The notes under the pieces were generated by a model. It was not told where the DNA came from and did not search any database. It was given only the letters and a program-made list of their open reading frames with translations. From contig PMJT01000027.1 in NCBI GenBank assembly GCA_003158495.1, forward strand, positions 1 through 6,331: a stretch of DNA of 6,331 bases. The letters run 5' to 3'. Shown piece by piece: positions 6,312-6,331 of this stretch. Each line of letters opens with the position of its first letter. Within the stretch, counting starts at the first letter, position 1. The stretch is from Chloroflexota bacterium. Its GTDB lineage: Bacteria > Chloroflexota > Limnocylindria > Limnocylindrales > CSP1-4. The position numbers were made by a program, and so were the translations under genes.

Positions 6312-6331
6312 GCTTAGTTTGGCTCATCTGG

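Noticed and set aside
6314..6331. Possible tail of an upstream minus-strand gene ending PDEPN-stop (TAA at 6316-6314)
   Set aside because: Only five codons are visible, and another frame stays open to a TAG further on; there is too little to call a gene, though an E1 or E3 gene would be expected there.

Overview
This is a GC-rich bacterial window with two converging gene blocks and no RNA genes, CRISPR array, insertion sequence or prophage gene that I can see. High GC, Ala/Pro-rich linkers in the E2 protein, a GTG start, and an XRE helix-turn-helix/nuclease-like fusion of a kind I associate with Actinomycetota and Chloroflexota (for example the Limnocylindria) suggest a member of one of those phyla. 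This assignment is inference; no marker gene settles it.

Left block, plus strand (1-1484): the 3' part of an amino-acid ABC transporter permease gene (its start lies before the window), followed with a 4-base ATGA overlap by the complete gene of its ATPase. Together they form the membrane channel and motor of a polar amino-acid importer; the solute-binding protein is not in view. The block ends with a strong hairpin (1501-1525), and a second one (1543-1573) lies in the 208-bp convergent gap (1485-1692), which otherwise holds nothing recognisable.

Right block, minus strand, read from 6243 down to 1693: a 2-oxo acid dehydrogenase E2 acyltransferase, lipoyl synthase LipA, an adenosine/adenine deaminase-family amidohydrolase, and an XRE HTH protein fused to a PD-(D/E)XK nuclease-like domain. 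Gaps are only 33, 23 and 34 nt, so one transcript is plausible. The first two genes form a clear functional pair, because LipA inserts the sulfurs that convert the octanoyl group on the E2 lipoyl domain into the lipoyl cofactor. The deaminase (purine salvage or a related deamination) and the HTH/nuclease-like protein have no obvious link to lipoate metabolism.

Most of the window is ordinary metabolism and transport. Worth a second look: the uncharacterised HTH/nuclease-like fusion, an Asp where E2 enzymes normally carry a catalytic Ser/Thr, the mixed subfamily signature of the deaminase, a C-terminal extension on LipA, and an 11-bp direct repeat spaced about four helical turns apart upstream of E2. 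I see no convincing new multi-gene system.
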